Assembly (NCBI GenBank): GCA_944386715.1
Contig: CALXCD010000013.1
Coordinates: 1-42,699, forward strand
Direction: 5' to 3'
Length of the DNA stretch: 42,699 nucleotides
Origin: an uncultured Clostridia bacterium
GTDB taxonomy: Bacteria > Bacillota > Clostridia > TANB77 > CAG-508
This document shows, one piece after another, positions 1 to 8,502 of this stretch. Made by a program: the position numbers and the translations under genes. The notes under the pieces were generated by a model. It was not told the DNA's origin. It did no database searches and saw only the letters and a program-made list of their open reading frames with translations. How positions within the stretch are numbered: position 1 is the stretch's first letter; the number at the start of each line of letters is the position of its first letter.

Positions 1-138
1 GATACATCAACCATCTCTAAAACTAGATAATTCAACGGATATAGACATTAGAAAAAATTTTTCATGTCTTTATCCTGTACCTTCTCGATATATTTTATTA
101 TATCATGAAAGGTATTTTTGCAACTCTAGTAGAATATT

Positions 139-1911
139 TTATTTCTTTTTATTCTTAAAAAATTTATTAAATAATCCTTTCGCTTCTTCTAGTTCTTCTT
201 TATTCTCTGTTTTGTTATTTTTTATTTTTTTGGAAGTATTATTTTTTTTGCTTTTTTCCTTCCAAATATCTTCTTCCTCACTTTCTTCTTTCCAGATGTC
301 TTCTTCATCGTCCCATGCATCCTCATCGTATTCGTCATCATCTTCTTCATATTCATACTCTTCATCATCTTCATACTCGTCTTCTAATTCTTCCTCATTA
401 GGTTCTTTGCTTTCTTCCTCTACATCATCAAATTCTTCCTCATATTCGTCATCCCAGCTATCATCGTCATCGTATTCTTCATCCTCATATTCATCGCCAT
501 ATTCTTCTTCATCCTCTTCATACTCATCTTCATATCCCTCTTCGTCCTCATACTCATCCTCATACTCATCCTCATACTCATCCTCATATTCATCCTCATA
601 TTCGTCCTCATATTCCTCTTCATATTCATCATCATTGTAGTCTTCTTCTTTTTCCTCTTCAAATATCTTAATATTTTGATTTTGTGTACTACTTACTGTA
701 ACAAGCTCTTCTTTTTGTGGTTCTTCTATTTTAAATTCTGACAAGTCTTTTGCAAATTTTTCACTAACCTCTTCTTGGAATACATTATATATATTTTTAA
801 TACCTTCTATTCTCCAGTAATTGGAATTGATTACCGTCCCCATAGGAATTTTGATATGATGTACTTCTTGTTCAAAGTTTCTTTCCTTATCTTCTATTTC
901 TTTTAAATAGGTTTTATTATATAGTTCTTTGTATGCTTTTTTAGTAGATTTTCCAGCAATTTCTCTTAAAATTAATTCATATAAATTAGAAATTTGTGCC
1001 ATATCTGTTTCGAAATTATTACATGCCTCTTCCATCATTTTTTGATGTACTTTTACTCCGTTAATTGCTATCATTCTTTCATTATCTAAGAATCCTACTA
1101 TATATTCTTTTTCTGCTCTTAAAAAAGCTAATTTTACATCTGCATCTCTTAAAGCTTTTTGATATTTTGCTAATTTTAAATTATCATTTTCTATTTCTTG
1201 CAATAATTTTTTCAATTTATCATAAATAGTTAGATAACATTCTATTTCTTTTTCTGCAATTGTTATTCTGGTTTTAGCTGCCATTTGCATTGCATCTACA
1301 TAAAATTCAATTTTTTCATTTTTACCATTTTTCATTAAAATTTGATAAATTTCATATTCTACAGTTTCTTTGTCTGAATTTAGAAAATTTTTAGCATTTT
1401 GAATGTCCTCTTGATTTAATTCCTGGAACATTTTTGTTACTTTTTGTACAAATGTCACATGATTTGTTTCTGCCACTCGTCTTTCTTTTGCACATTTATT
1501 TCTTTGAATCTGTTGTTCTCCAAAAACTTCTAGTGATTCTATAAAATCTATTCTCAATTTTTTTAATTCTTCATTATTTTTTTCTAATGTATTTTCTATT
1601 TTTTCTAATTTGTTTTCTATGGTAGAAGGATTTTCGTCTAATAAATTAAATAATCTATTTCTTTCTTCTTCTAGTTTTTCATTTGTAGCACATAGTTTTT
1701 CTTGTGTCTTTTGTATGATTTGTATTTTTTGAGCAATTTCATCAAATTCTTGTATTACTTTTTCTTCATCTATAACAGCAATTTGATATTTTTCCAATTC
1801 TTCTAATAAATCGCTAAAATTGGTATAATTTGTCTTAAGATTGTTTGATTTATCAAATCCGAATTTTTTTTCAAAATATCTTTCTAGTACAATTGCGTTC
1901 CTCTCATACAT
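139..1911 (-). CDS. Coiled-coil protein with long acidic repeat tail
   Basis: I do not recognise a family. The 590-residue product has no signal peptide or membrane segment. About residues 1-400 are Glu/Lys/Leu-rich and look like long coiled coils. About residues 420-550 are almost entirely Asp, Glu and Tyr in an EDEY-type repeat. The last 40 residues are Lys-rich with a hydrophobic-basic end (LFNKFFKNKKK). The ATG has a GGAGGG site seven bases upstream. The charge layout suggests a cytoplasmic scaffold or a binder of basic partners, but that is inference. The acidic segment is encoded by 12-bp tandem repeats, so its length is likely to vary between strains. It is transcribed away from a small regulator gene and preceded by a strong hairpin. 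Confidence 0.75.
   Translation of the reverse strand: MYERNAIVLERYFEKKFGFDKSNNLKTNYTNFSDLLEELEKYQIAVIDEEKVIQEFDEIAQKIQIIQKTQEKLCATNEKLEEERNRLFNLLDENPSTIENKLEKIENTLEKNNEELKKLRIDFIESLEVFGEQQIQRNKCAKERRVAETNHVTFVQKVTKMFQELNQEDIQNAKNFLNSDKETVEYEIYQILMKNGKNEKIEFYVDAMQMAAKTRITIAEKEIECYLTIYDKLKKLLQEIENDNLKLAKYQKALRDADVKLAFLRAEKEYIVGFLDNERMIAINGVKVHQKMMEEACNNFETDMAQISNLYELILREIAGKSTKKAYKELYNKTYLKEIEDKERNFEQEVHHIKIPMGTVINSNYWRIEGIKNIYNVFQEEVSEKFAKDLSEFKIEEPQKEELVTVSSTQNQNIKIFEEEKEEDYNDDEYEEEYEDEYEDEYEDEYEDEYEDEYEDEEGYEDEYEEDEEEYGDEYEDEEYDDDDSWDDEYEEEFDDVEEESKEPNEEELEDEYEDDEEYEYEEDDDEYDEDAWDDEEDIWKEESEEEDIWKEKSKKNNTSKKIKNNKTENKEELEEAKGLFNKFFKNKKK
535..620. repeat. 12-bp tandem repeat encoding DEYE units
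   Basis: About seven near-perfect copies of a 12-bp unit (plus-strand reading TCATCCTCATAC) lie in frame inside the acidic tail of the coiled-coil gene. Each adds four residues (DEYE). The 12-bp period keeps the frame open, so copy-number slippage would change tail length without breaking the gene. It also creates a long Ser/Tyr-rich open frame on the other strand that is not a gene. Confidence 0.85.
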
Positions 1912-1987
1912 AATATCCCTCCATATTTTTTCTTTATTATATAAAATATATTATAAAAAGTCTAGTTCTTCTTAAAGATTTTGACAT

Positions 1988-2039
1988 AAAAATAAAGTTA
2001 CTTTACTATATATATAAAAAGTAAAGTAACTTTATTTTT
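1988..2039 (-). terminator. 19-bp perfect hairpin, likely terminator of the downstream regulator
   Basis: Perfect inverted repeat with 19-bp arms (1988-2006 and 2021-2039) and a 14-nt loop. It lies downstream of the minus-strand regulator at 2113-2361 and upstream of the coiled-coil gene. The minus-strand side ends in a U-rich tract, which fits an intrinsic terminator. Confidence 0.6.
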
Positions 2040-2112
2040 AGGAGCATCTATATCAATTTATAATCCCAATATAAAATTTGAAAGCGAAAGTTTCTAATTA
2101 ATAGTATGATAA

Positions 2113-2361
2113 TTATTTATGAATTCTTGCCTCTAATGAAATATCATCTGAACCAAAAAATATTCGAGCACAAGCTTCTATACTTAAATTAAAAATCTTT
2201 GTTATTATTAGAATTTCACTTACGCAAAATTCTTGTTCTCCATTCAATTTTTTCGACAAGGTTTTACTTGTTACTCCCATTTTTTCAGATAAGTCTTTTA
2301 TTGTCATGTTTTTCTTTTTCATTAGCTCTTTTATTCTATTTCCTACTATTTTTTGCTCCAT
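2113..2361 (-). CDS. Cro/C1-type helix-turn-helix regulator
   Basis: An 82-residue protein that is essentially one XRE/Cro helix-turn-helix domain. MTIKDLSEKMGVTSKTLSKK is the helix-turn-helix, followed by a LNGEQEF segment like that of small phage-type repressors. I start it at the ATG of MEQKIVGNRIK, which has AAAGGA upstream; an in-frame extension of 14 residues exists but lacks a better site. It would bind DNA as a dimer; the target is unknown. It stands alone, divergent from the small regulator at 2563 across about 200 bp, so the two could share control sites. Confidence 0.75.
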   Translation of the reverse strand: MEQKIVGNRIKELMKKKNMTIKDLSEKMGVTSKTLSKKLNGEQEFCVSEILIITKIFNLSIEACARIFFGSDDISLEARIHK

Positions 2362-2562
2362 ATCGATTCCTTTCGTTTCTTTTATAGAAACATAATATAT
2401 CATTTTTTCTTGTTTGTCAACATTTTCGTTTTACTTTTTTTATCTTCCCCCTGTTAGTATTACATTTTCATATTTCTGGTTTCTTTTTTTTCTTTTTTTA
2501 TTTACAAAATTTTAATAAAATGATATACTTTCATTAAAATAAATTCATTAGGGGGTATTTTA

Positions 2563-2796
2563 TTGGATAATTACTTTCCAGAAAGGTTTACTATTCTTTT
2601 AAATAATTCAGATATCACTTATGAAGAAGTAGCTAAAAAATTAGGTGTAAAATCAAAAGGTACTATTTCTAAATATGCAAGTGGCAAAACCAAAAAAGTT
2701 CAACTTTCTATGGTCGTAAAAATTGCCGAATCATTTGATGTTTCACCTATATGGTTACTTGGCTTTACAGATGATATGCATTACACCCTTAGATAA
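2563..2796 (+). CDS. Cro/C1-type helix-turn-helix regulator, TTG start
   Basis: A 77-residue XRE-family DNA-binding protein. The domain runs through YEEVAKKLGVKSKGTISKYA and ends with the usual SFDVSPIWLLGFTDD segment. Translation starts at TTG, placed by a GGGGG ribosome site at 2551-2555 seven bases upstream. The protein is little more than the DNA-binding domain, as in autonomous repressors of small regulons. It resembles the regulator at 35590 in size, TTG start and C-terminal motif. A bidirectional hairpin terminator follows directly. Confidence 0.8.
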   Translation: MDNYFPERFTILLNNSDITYEEVAKKLGVKSKGTISKYASGKTKKVQLSMVVKIAESFDVSPIWLLGFTDDMHYTLR

Positions 2797-2834
2797 GTTT
2801 GAATTATCTTTATTATTTATAGAACAAAAATTGA

Positions 2835-2890
2835 AATTCGCAAATTATTTTTTATATAACTTTAAAAATAATTTGCGAATTCATTTTTTT
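2835..2890. terminator. Bidirectional intrinsic terminator
   Basis: 18-bp arms at 2835-2852 and 2864-2881 with an 11-nt loop, followed by a T run on the plus strand. It sits between the converging ends of the regulator at 2563 and the membrane protein at 2903. Confidence 0.8.
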
Positions 2891-2902
2891 GTATAGAAAA
2901 TT

Positions 2903-4168
2903 TTATTTATCTGTTTTGGTTTCAAATGGGATTTGGTAATATACATGTATTCTTTTAGATACTACAAAATAGGTACTCCAAACCATCATATATGCAAGAT
3001 TTGCTAAAATAGACATCGCTTCTTGAAGATAATATTGTGTCATATAGAAGGTTTGTGTATCATTGAAGGAAATAATAATTCTAATTATACTGCTTAAGAT
3101 GTTTATTATTCCCATTATGATTAATATTTTTTCTATTCTTTTTGGCGTTTTTTCTTCTTTCTTCTTTAATAGTAAGAAAACGATTCCTATGATTAATAAT
3201 AGACTAATTATATTTTGTATGTAAAAGATAATTTTGAAAGTAGTCTGTTCTAATTCATTAAAAGAACTAAAACTATTAAGAGAATTTAATACTGTTAATC
3301 CTAATGTTACAATGAATATTAAGAAGAATCCTCCCATTTTTTGATATTCTTTCTTGTCTTTTTCTTCTATTTTTATGGTTTTCTTTTTGAAAGTTTTTCT
3401 CTCGATGATTCCTAAAATGATAATAGCAAGTCCAATAATTCCATAAGCCACAAATGTTCTTACAAGAGCTGCTTGTTCATCTGCTTCTATTTTTTCAGTG
3501 TCAAATGTGGTTGATTCTATCATTTGGCTAATTTCTGTATGGTCTATTTCTTTGTTTAAATATCGAAATGTGATAGCCACTAATCTTTTGGCAATGACTG
3601 TATAATAAGTTGCCGTATTTACAGTTCCTTTCTCTATTTCTTGATGAGATATTGCTACCATATATACATTTCCATTTTGACTTTTTATTGTTTTGGTTTC
3701 ATCAAAGTTTACTTCTTCTGTTGCTTCTTTTAGTTCTTGAAAAAAAACTTCACTAACTTGATTCAATTCTTCTTCTGATACAGATGATAAATTACCCATT
3801 TTTTCTGTTCCTGCATTTTGTGATACCATAATGATAAATTCTTTACTAAAACTGTTTTCATCCAGTGAGTCTACAGCATCAAATACAATTCCTAATTGGG
3901 TAAAATTTGCTTTGGAAGATATGAAGTCTTTAACTTTTTCATCCCCTGTTTCTAATCCCTGTATGATATCATACATGTCTTTATTTATCCTAAATTTCAT
4001 TCCGATAGAATCAATAGTTACTTCTTTTGTATTATCTGCATTTGCTTCTTGTCCTAATATATTTATTACTTCTCCCTCGTTTGAAGTTTGATCTACTGCC
4101 CAGCTATTGGTAGTTATGCTAATTAGTATCATTAGGATAATAATTAAAATATTCTTTTTTATTTTCAT
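2903..4168 (-). CDS. Exported membrane protein with DUF2569-like C-terminal half
   Basis: A 421-residue protein. An N-terminal signal peptide (residues 1-25, ending SWA) is followed by an extracytoplasmic domain of about 200 residues. About five membrane segments come next. The last membrane segments, with GGFFLIF near the start and a final W-x-x-YFVVSKRI pattern, resemble the DUF2569/YdgK family, whose function is not known. The soluble domain (residues 26-225) is unrecognised. GAGGAG precedes the ATG. It is separated from the BlaR-like gene upstream by a MITE-like element, so co-transcription is uncertain. Confidence 0.65.
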   Translation of the reverse strand: MKIKKNILIIILMILISITTNSWAVDQTSNEGEVINILGQEANADNTKEVTIDSIGMKFRINKDMYDIIQGLETGDEKVKDFISSKANFTQLGIVFDAVDSLDENSFSKEFIIMVSQNAGTEKMGNLSSVSEEELNQVSEVFFQELKEATEEVNFDETKTIKSQNGNVYMVAISHQEIEKGTVNTATYYTVIAKRLVAITFRYLNKEIDHTEISQMIESTTFDTEKIEADEQAALVRTFVAYGIIGLAIIILGIIERKTFKKKTIKIEEKDKKEYQKMGGFFLIFIVTLGLTVLNSLNSFSSFNELEQTTFKIIFYIQNIISLLLIIGIVFLLLKKKEEKTPKRIEKILIIMGIINILSSIIRIIISFNDTQTFYMTQYYLQEAMSILANLAYMMVWSTYFVVSKRIHVYYQIPFETKTDK

Positions 4169-4262
4169 TGCTTTCTCCTCATTATTTATTTTGTATTATT
4201 ATATCTCTTCTTTGACAAAAAAACAATTCCTAATTTCTAAAACTTAAAATGAATATAATTTT

Positions 4263-4422
4263 GTTACAATTCATAGTAAATAAGTTAACAATTCAAAAAA
4301 ACCTGATATATAGATATTTTTAATCAAACGCAAGCTTAGGGCGTAACAATCCGGGTCTTGATTTTCAAATATCTATATATCAGGTTTTTCTAATATCATA
4401 TAAAATAGCTGTGAATTGTAAC
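4263..4422. mobile_element. MITE-like palindromic element, copy 1 (160 bp)
   Basis: Terminal inverted repeats GTTACAATTCATAG / CTGTGAATTGTAAC bound a 160-bp sequence. A second, inner pair of arms (AACCTGATATATAGATATTT and its complement) flanks a core whose minus-strand reading is GACCCGGATTGTTACGCCC (4339-4357). It is roughly 90% identical to the reverse complement of the element at 11926-12084. The flanks share AATTTT at both ends, a possible short target duplication, though the DNA is too AT-rich to be sure. There is no coding capacity. It fills most of the 300-bp gap between the two neighbouring genes. Confidence 0.85.
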
Positions 4423-4470
4423 AATTTTTTATTTACGTTTTAGATGATTTATTTTAAATTAACTCTATTT

Positions 4471-6546
4471 TTATTCTCCTGTCCAATGATAACAAAGAAC
4501 CTCACCTGTATGTCTGTCTATCCATACATTGACATAGCAACCTACACTTCCTGCATCTTGGATACCAACCTTCCAAGTATCTACTGGTTCATATTCTGTA
4601 ACAGGAAGATATTTGGTGCTGTAATCTTTATTGCTATCTGTCCATCTTTCCAAATAATATTTGTTTTCTGTTGACTGTCTTATTTCCATCCCTGTCCAAC
4701 TTGTAATCCCATCTTCTTTTAAGCTTTGAATGGCTATTTGTTTTGCTTTTTCTTCTGTAATGATTCCTGTTCCTTCCTTACTTTCTGTTGTTACTGTAGT
4801 TTCACTATAGGTATTTGTATTTTCATACGTACCCACAGGTGTATAAGTAACTTTATCATAATTTCGATAGATACAATTGACATTTACTGCTTTGCTTAAA
4901 TATAAGAATGTAATGTAATAAGTATTTGTGTTTTCTATTCCTGTGAAATAGCAAGTAACTCCTCCTACTCTTGTATCTATATGGTCAATTTGAAATTTTG
5001 TAATCATGGCAACTAGGTTAACTTTTTCGAAAGTTTCTTGTGGTATTTCTGGATAAGTTAATTGATTTCTTTCTAGAAAGTTTTTTACAGCATTTTCATT
5101 TCCTAATCTAACAGAATAAATGCCTTGTTCATATTTTTTTAATTCATTTGACCAACTAGGTACTTCATAGGAAATAGGATTTTGGAATGGTACCATTTTA
5201 TTATCTGCCATTTGATATTTTTGCGTGTTATATGTATATTTGATATCTTCTAATATATTTTTTAGTTCTTGTACCTTGCTTAGGTTGTTTCTAACCACAA
5301 CTCCACCTGTATCTGTTCTTTTGATTACCATACTATTTTCTTTTTCATAAGCAATGACATAATTTTTACTAATGGTATCATAATCTAATTCTATGTAGTT
5401 TTCTTCTTTTTCTATCTTTTCCATTTCTTCAGAAGAAAGTACTGTTCCTTGTCCTAAGCTTTCAATGGAATGAATCAATCCATTTACTATTTTTTGGTAT
5501 CCTTCTTCTCCTTTTTGAAATGCATAATAGCTATCTTCTCCTTTTACTTTGTAGATAACCCTATCTGGTGTTTCGAAATATTGGACATTATTTTCTTGGC
5601 TTGTTTGCTGTGGTTTAATTTGTGTAAAAATAAGCATTCCAATACAAATGGTTAATAGTAATGTCGTCACTCCTATTAATGCCTTATATTCTTTAAATTT
5701 TTCAGATAATTTTATCATTTTAATTCTTCTTTCCATATTTTTTTTGCCATCTGTTACACTTAATACTTTTATTGCTTGCTTTTCTTCTCCACTTACTTGT
5801 AATAAGCTAACTAATGATTTTGCATAAGCCTTGTTTTCTTTTTCTCCTAGTTTTTTTAGAACTTCTTCATCTGTTTTTAATTCCATATCTTGTCTTACTT
5901 GATAGAAGCAAAACCATATAATAGGATTAAACCAATAGATTGTTGCTATGATGATAAGAGCCCTATTTAATAGCATATCTTTTCTTTTTTCATGTGTTAA
6001 TTCATGTACTAAAATATGTAAAATTGTTTTATCTTCTTTTTCTAGTATTTCTTTTGTCATCAAAATTTTAGGATGTAGGAATCCATAGATACATGGTACT
6101 TTTTTTACATTTTGCCAAATAATCTTGATATCTTTTTTCGTTCCTACTATTTGTTTTGCTTGTTCTAATAGCCTTAAAATTCTTTCTTCTGTTGCTTCTT
6201 TTTTTCCAATTTTTCTTTTTAATTTTATGGTTTCTATTAAATAAAAAGTAGCTAGTATTAACATTCCTGCTATCCAAATAATAAAAATAATTTTAGCAAT
6301 AGATGTGTTCATTATTTTTGTTTCTAGATTGTCTAATTTGGTTATCCATTTGCTCCAAAAAGGAATATATGCATTTTGCGACGGAATACTAATTCGAATA
6401 GGGATTAAAAGACTTATTCCTAATAATCCCCACATCAAAAACTTCCATGTTGGTGAAATTTTTTTATCAAATATTTTTCGCAAAATTAAGATAATTATTG
6501 CTAATAAACTGGTTAGTACTAACATAGATAAAACATGAACTGCCAT
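4471..6546 (-). CDS. M56-family membrane metalloprotease sensor (BlaR1/MecR1-like)
   Basis: A 691-residue relative of the BlaR1/MecR1 sensors that cleave a BlaI-type repressor after sensing a cell-wall signal. Four membrane helices are visible (about 4-23, 33-50, 83-104, 290-312). The zinc protease motif HELTH is at residues 181-185 in the cytosolic loop. The outer part after residue 312 is not the penicillin-binding fold of BlaR1. It is a long unrecognised sensor region ending in a PepSY-like segment (ITEEKAKQIAIQSL onward). The ATG directly follows the repressor stop codon (TAG-ATG), so the two are translationally coupled. The ligand is unknown; cell-wall stress is the family precedent. Confidence 0.85.
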   Translation of the reverse strand: MAVHVLSMLVLTSLLAIIILILRKIFDKKISPTWKFLMWGLLGISLLIPIRISIPSQNAYIPFWSKWITKLDNLETKIMNTSIAKIIFIIWIAGMLILATFYLIETIKLKRKIGKKEATEERILRLLEQAKQIVGTKKDIKIIWQNVKKVPCIYGFLHPKILMTKEILEKEDKTILHILVHELTHEKRKDMLLNRALIIIATIYWFNPIIWFCFYQVRQDMELKTDEEVLKKLGEKENKAYAKSLVSLLQVSGEEKQAIKVLSVTDGKKNMERRIKMIKLSEKFKEYKALIGVTTLLLTICIGMLIFTQIKPQQTSQENNVQYFETPDRVIYKVKGEDSYYAFQKGEEGYQKIVNGLIHSIESLGQGTVLSSEEMEKIEKEENYIELDYDTISKNYVIAYEKENSMVIKRTDTGGVVVRNNLSKVQELKNILEDIKYTYNTQKYQMADNKMVPFQNPISYEVPSWSNELKKYEQGIYSVRLGNENAVKNFLERNQLTYPEIPQETFEKVNLVAMITKFQIDHIDTRVGGVTCYFTGIENTNTYYITFLYLSKAVNVNCIYRNYDKVTYTPVGTYENTNTYSETTVTTESKEGTGIITEEKAKQIAIQSLKEDGITSWTGMEIRQSTENKYYLERWTDSNKDYSTKYLPVTEYEPVDTWKVGIQDAGSVGCYVNVWIDRHTGEVLCYHWTGE

Positions 6547-6927
6547 CTATTCTTCCTCACTTTCAATCATATCCATTAAATCTTGTAGGTCTTTTTTTGT
6601 TATTTTCTTTTCTTCTACAAAGTTTAATAATAATTGATTGCAACTTCCCTGATAGAAACGTTTTAAGAAACTTTCATTTTCCTTTTTTAGATATTCTTCT
6701 TGTGTAATATTAGCACAAAATTCGTTTTCTCTTCCTGCCTTTTCTATGGAACTTACGCTTCCTTTTTCTACTAATCGATATAGCAAAGTTTTTATGGTAC
6801 TTTTATTTTTGCTTTCTTCTTGGCTTAATGTTTTAACTATTTGATTTAAAGTTAGAGATTCTTTTTCCCATAATACTTTCATTATTTCTAATTCTGCTTC
6901 TGTTATTTTGTATTTTTTTGATTCCAT
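6547..6927 (-). CDS. BlaI/MecI/CopY-family repressor
   Basis: A 126-residue winged-helix repressor. The N-terminal region (ITEAELEIMKVLWEKESLT, NKSTIKTLLYRLVEKGSV) is typical of BlaI/MecI. The C-terminal half carries the dimerisation helices. It is expected to bind as a dimer to a dyad upstream of its own operon and to be cut by the M56 protease encoded directly downstream, releasing transcription. A long dyad at 6960-6995, about 30 bases upstream of the start, is a candidate operator. No beta-lactamase is next to it; a MecA-like penicillin-binding protein lies 6 kb away. Confidence 0.88.
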   Translation of the reverse strand: MESKKYKITEAELEIMKVLWEKESLTLNQIVKTLSQEESKNKSTIKTLLYRLVEKGSVSSIEKAGRENEFCANITQEEYLKKENESFLKRFYQGSCNQLLLNFVEEKKITKKDLQDLMDMIESEEE

Positions 6928-6959
6928 ATATATCCTCCTTGTATTAAGAATGTATTTTT

Positions 6960-6995
6960 ATGTAATAGAAATTTCAGGGAAATTTCCTATTACAT
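6960..6995. promoter_or_regulatory. Dyad upstream of blaI-like gene, candidate operator
   Basis: An almost perfect inverted repeat, ATGTAATA(G)GAAATTTC with its complement around a 3-nt centre. It lies between the signal peptidase terminator and the ribosome site of the BlaI-like repressor. BlaI-type proteins bind short dyads containing TACA/TGTA in their own promoter, and both arm ends here contain TGTAAT/ATTACA. It could instead be a second transcript hairpin. Confidence 0.45.
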
Positions 6996-6999
6996 AAAA

Positions 7000-7040
7000 G
7001 ATTACAGGCATAAACTTTTAATTAGTTTACATCTGTAATC
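7000..7040 (-). terminator. Hairpin after the signal peptidase gene
   Basis: Arms of 16 bases with three mismatches (GATTACAG...TAAAC at 7000-7015, complement at 7025-7040) start nine bases beyond the signal peptidase stop. A short T run follows on the minus strand. It is likely a weak intrinsic terminator. Confidence 0.5.
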
Positions 7041-7048
7041 TTATTTTG

Positions 7049-7651
7049 TCAAGCTTTTTTCATTTTTTCTTCTTTATATTTTTTTCTTTTTTCTTTTCTT
7101 TCCATTTTTCTATTATTTATCCTGCAACTATACCAATAACACCCTATTAAAATGAGAATTAGTAATATCAATATTATTTTGTTTTGCAAAAAGTGCAACA
7201 TTGTTCCGACTCCATTTATCTTGAATTGGTATTTTCCCTCTATTTCTTCATAAGTCACTTTATTTTTGTCTTTTACTTGATTATTATCTCCTTTGGTGGT
7301 ATATTTTTTAATTCCATTTTCTTCTGTTATCTCTATTATTCTATGTGTTGTAATGGTTTCTCCATCTTGGAAAGAGATAATATCATTTACTTTTATTTCA
7401 TTCTCTGGTACTTCTTTTACAAAAATGGAATCTCCTGTCATGATGGTAGGTTCCATACTACCTGAGACAATAATGTAATTTTTGTATCCTAATATACTTG
7501 GTGTTTCATTTGGATTGATAAAAGATTTTATAATTAATGTAAAATTAATGATAATAATTGGTATTATCACAATGTATAGGATGATACTAACTATTTTCCA
7601 TATTCTTGTTGCTCTTTGCTTTTCTTTCGCAATTTTATTCACTTGGTACAT
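7049..7651 (-). CDS. Type I signal peptidase, SipW (Ser-His) type
   Basis: A 200-residue membrane protease that removes signal peptides outside the membrane. The catalytic serine is in SGSMEP (S65). The usual lysine is replaced by histidine in TTHRI (H103), the mark of the SipW/archaeal/ER-type subfamily. YTTKGDNNQVKD is the conserved downstream motif. Membrane helices are at about 18-43 and 155-172, with a basic tail. In Bacilli such enzymes process a few special substrates such as biofilm or pilin-like proteins. No obvious substrate lies next to it. Confidence 0.88.
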   Translation of the reverse strand: MYQVNKIAKEKQRATRIWKIVSIILYIVIIPIIIINFTLIIKSFINPNETPSILGYKNYIIVSGSMEPTIMTGDSIFVKEVPENEIKVNDIISFQDGETITTHRIIEITEENGIKKYTTKGDNNQVKDKNKVTYEEIEGKYQFKINGVGTMLHFLQNKIILILLILILIGCYWYSCRINNRKMERKEKRKKYKEEKMKKA

Positions 7652-7700
7652 ACTTTTTTCTCCTTATCTTTTGATTGCTATTATTTTATCTTGTAGGTTT

Positions 7701-8081
7701 TTAGTCTTTTGTTTTCATTTTTTTTATTTCTTCTTGTGTTAGTCCAGTTATTTCTGTTACTTCTTCTATGCTAAGTCCTTTTTTTAATAACTTTTTTGCA
7801 ATTCCTTTCTTTTCGGCTTTTGCTTGTTGCCTCTCCTGTTCTATTCCTTGCTCTATTCCTTGTTCTATTCCTTGTTCTAATCCTTTTTGTGTTGCATAAT
7901 TAATTGCTGAAATCTCATCTCTTATTGCCTTTAATCTAAATTCATAATTATTTCTTTCTTCTTGGCTTAAACTCATAGAGGCTAATTTTTTATTGATTCT
8001 CTCTATCTCTTTATTTACCTTGCTTGCTTTTTTCACTTTTTCATCCCCTCCTACAAATAACCATAGCCATTGTTCTAATTA
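7701..8081 (-). pseudogene. C-terminal remnant of an Rpn/PD-(D/E)XK family nuclease-transposase
   Basis: The open frame (GTG at 8036) encodes 111 residues with the KASKVNKEIERINKKLA helix, the GIEQGIEQGIEQE linker and the LLKKGLSIEEVTEITGL tail of Rpn-type recombination-promoting nucleases. The frame continues upstream with no start codon and reads LEQWLWLFVGGDEKV. Family members have the same sequence just before this helix. A stop at 8079-8081 ends it. The whole N-terminal PD-(D/E)XK nuclease domain is missing, so this is a decayed copy. A GGAGGGG site before the GTG could still allow a short product. Confidence 0.75.
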
Positions 8082-8502
8082 TATTCCTCCTTATTGTATC
8101 ATCTTTTATATTAATATTCAATATCTTTTGTGATTTATTTATCAATTTTTACTCATTGGTAACAATATAGTTGTGTTGTAATTATAGATCAAAATTTTTT
8201 TGAAATAAATTTTAAATTTGAAATAATATTTTTGATTTAAATTTTTTTACATGATTAATAAATGTTTGAAATTATTTTTTCAAACTATAATAGGTTTTTA
8301 TAACTGGTTGGAATTTTTTTGAATTAAAACTTTTGACATAAATGTTTTATCTATAGATTAAACATTTATTATATATCACATATTTATCATTTTGTCTGTC
8401 GAAATTTGTCGGCTTCTTAAGATTTTTTTAATTTTATCTAAAATATTTACTTTCTCTTTTTTTGTTTGTATAATAAATAGGAATACAAAAGAGGAGGCTA
8501 TT
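8082..8502. other. AT-rich intergenic region
   Basis: About 420 bases of very AT-rich DNA with no convincing gene. It holds a 28-bp near-perfect palindrome (8340-8367) and the promoter region of the plus-strand gene at 8503. The rest may include eroded sequence of the lost Rpn-type gene. Confidence 0.6.
8340..8367. promoter_or_regulatory. 28-bp near-perfect palindrome, candidate operator
   Basis: AAATGTTT-TATCTATAGATT-AAACATTT matches its own reverse complement at 26 of 28 positions, with a perfect TCTATAGA centre. A TTGACA hexamer lies at 8333-8338, so a regulator bound here would cover the promoter of the gene at 8503. It has no T tract, which argues against a terminator. Confidence 0.5.

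Noticed and set aside
212-640. Long Ser/Tyr-rich open frame on the plus strand
   Set aside because: It is the complement of the acidic repeat gene; no ribosome site, and the composition is explained by the 12-bp repeat.
4263-4422. Riboswitch or structured leader RNA
   Set aside because: A near-identical inverted copy elsewhere has a target-site duplication, so a mobile element explains the structure better.
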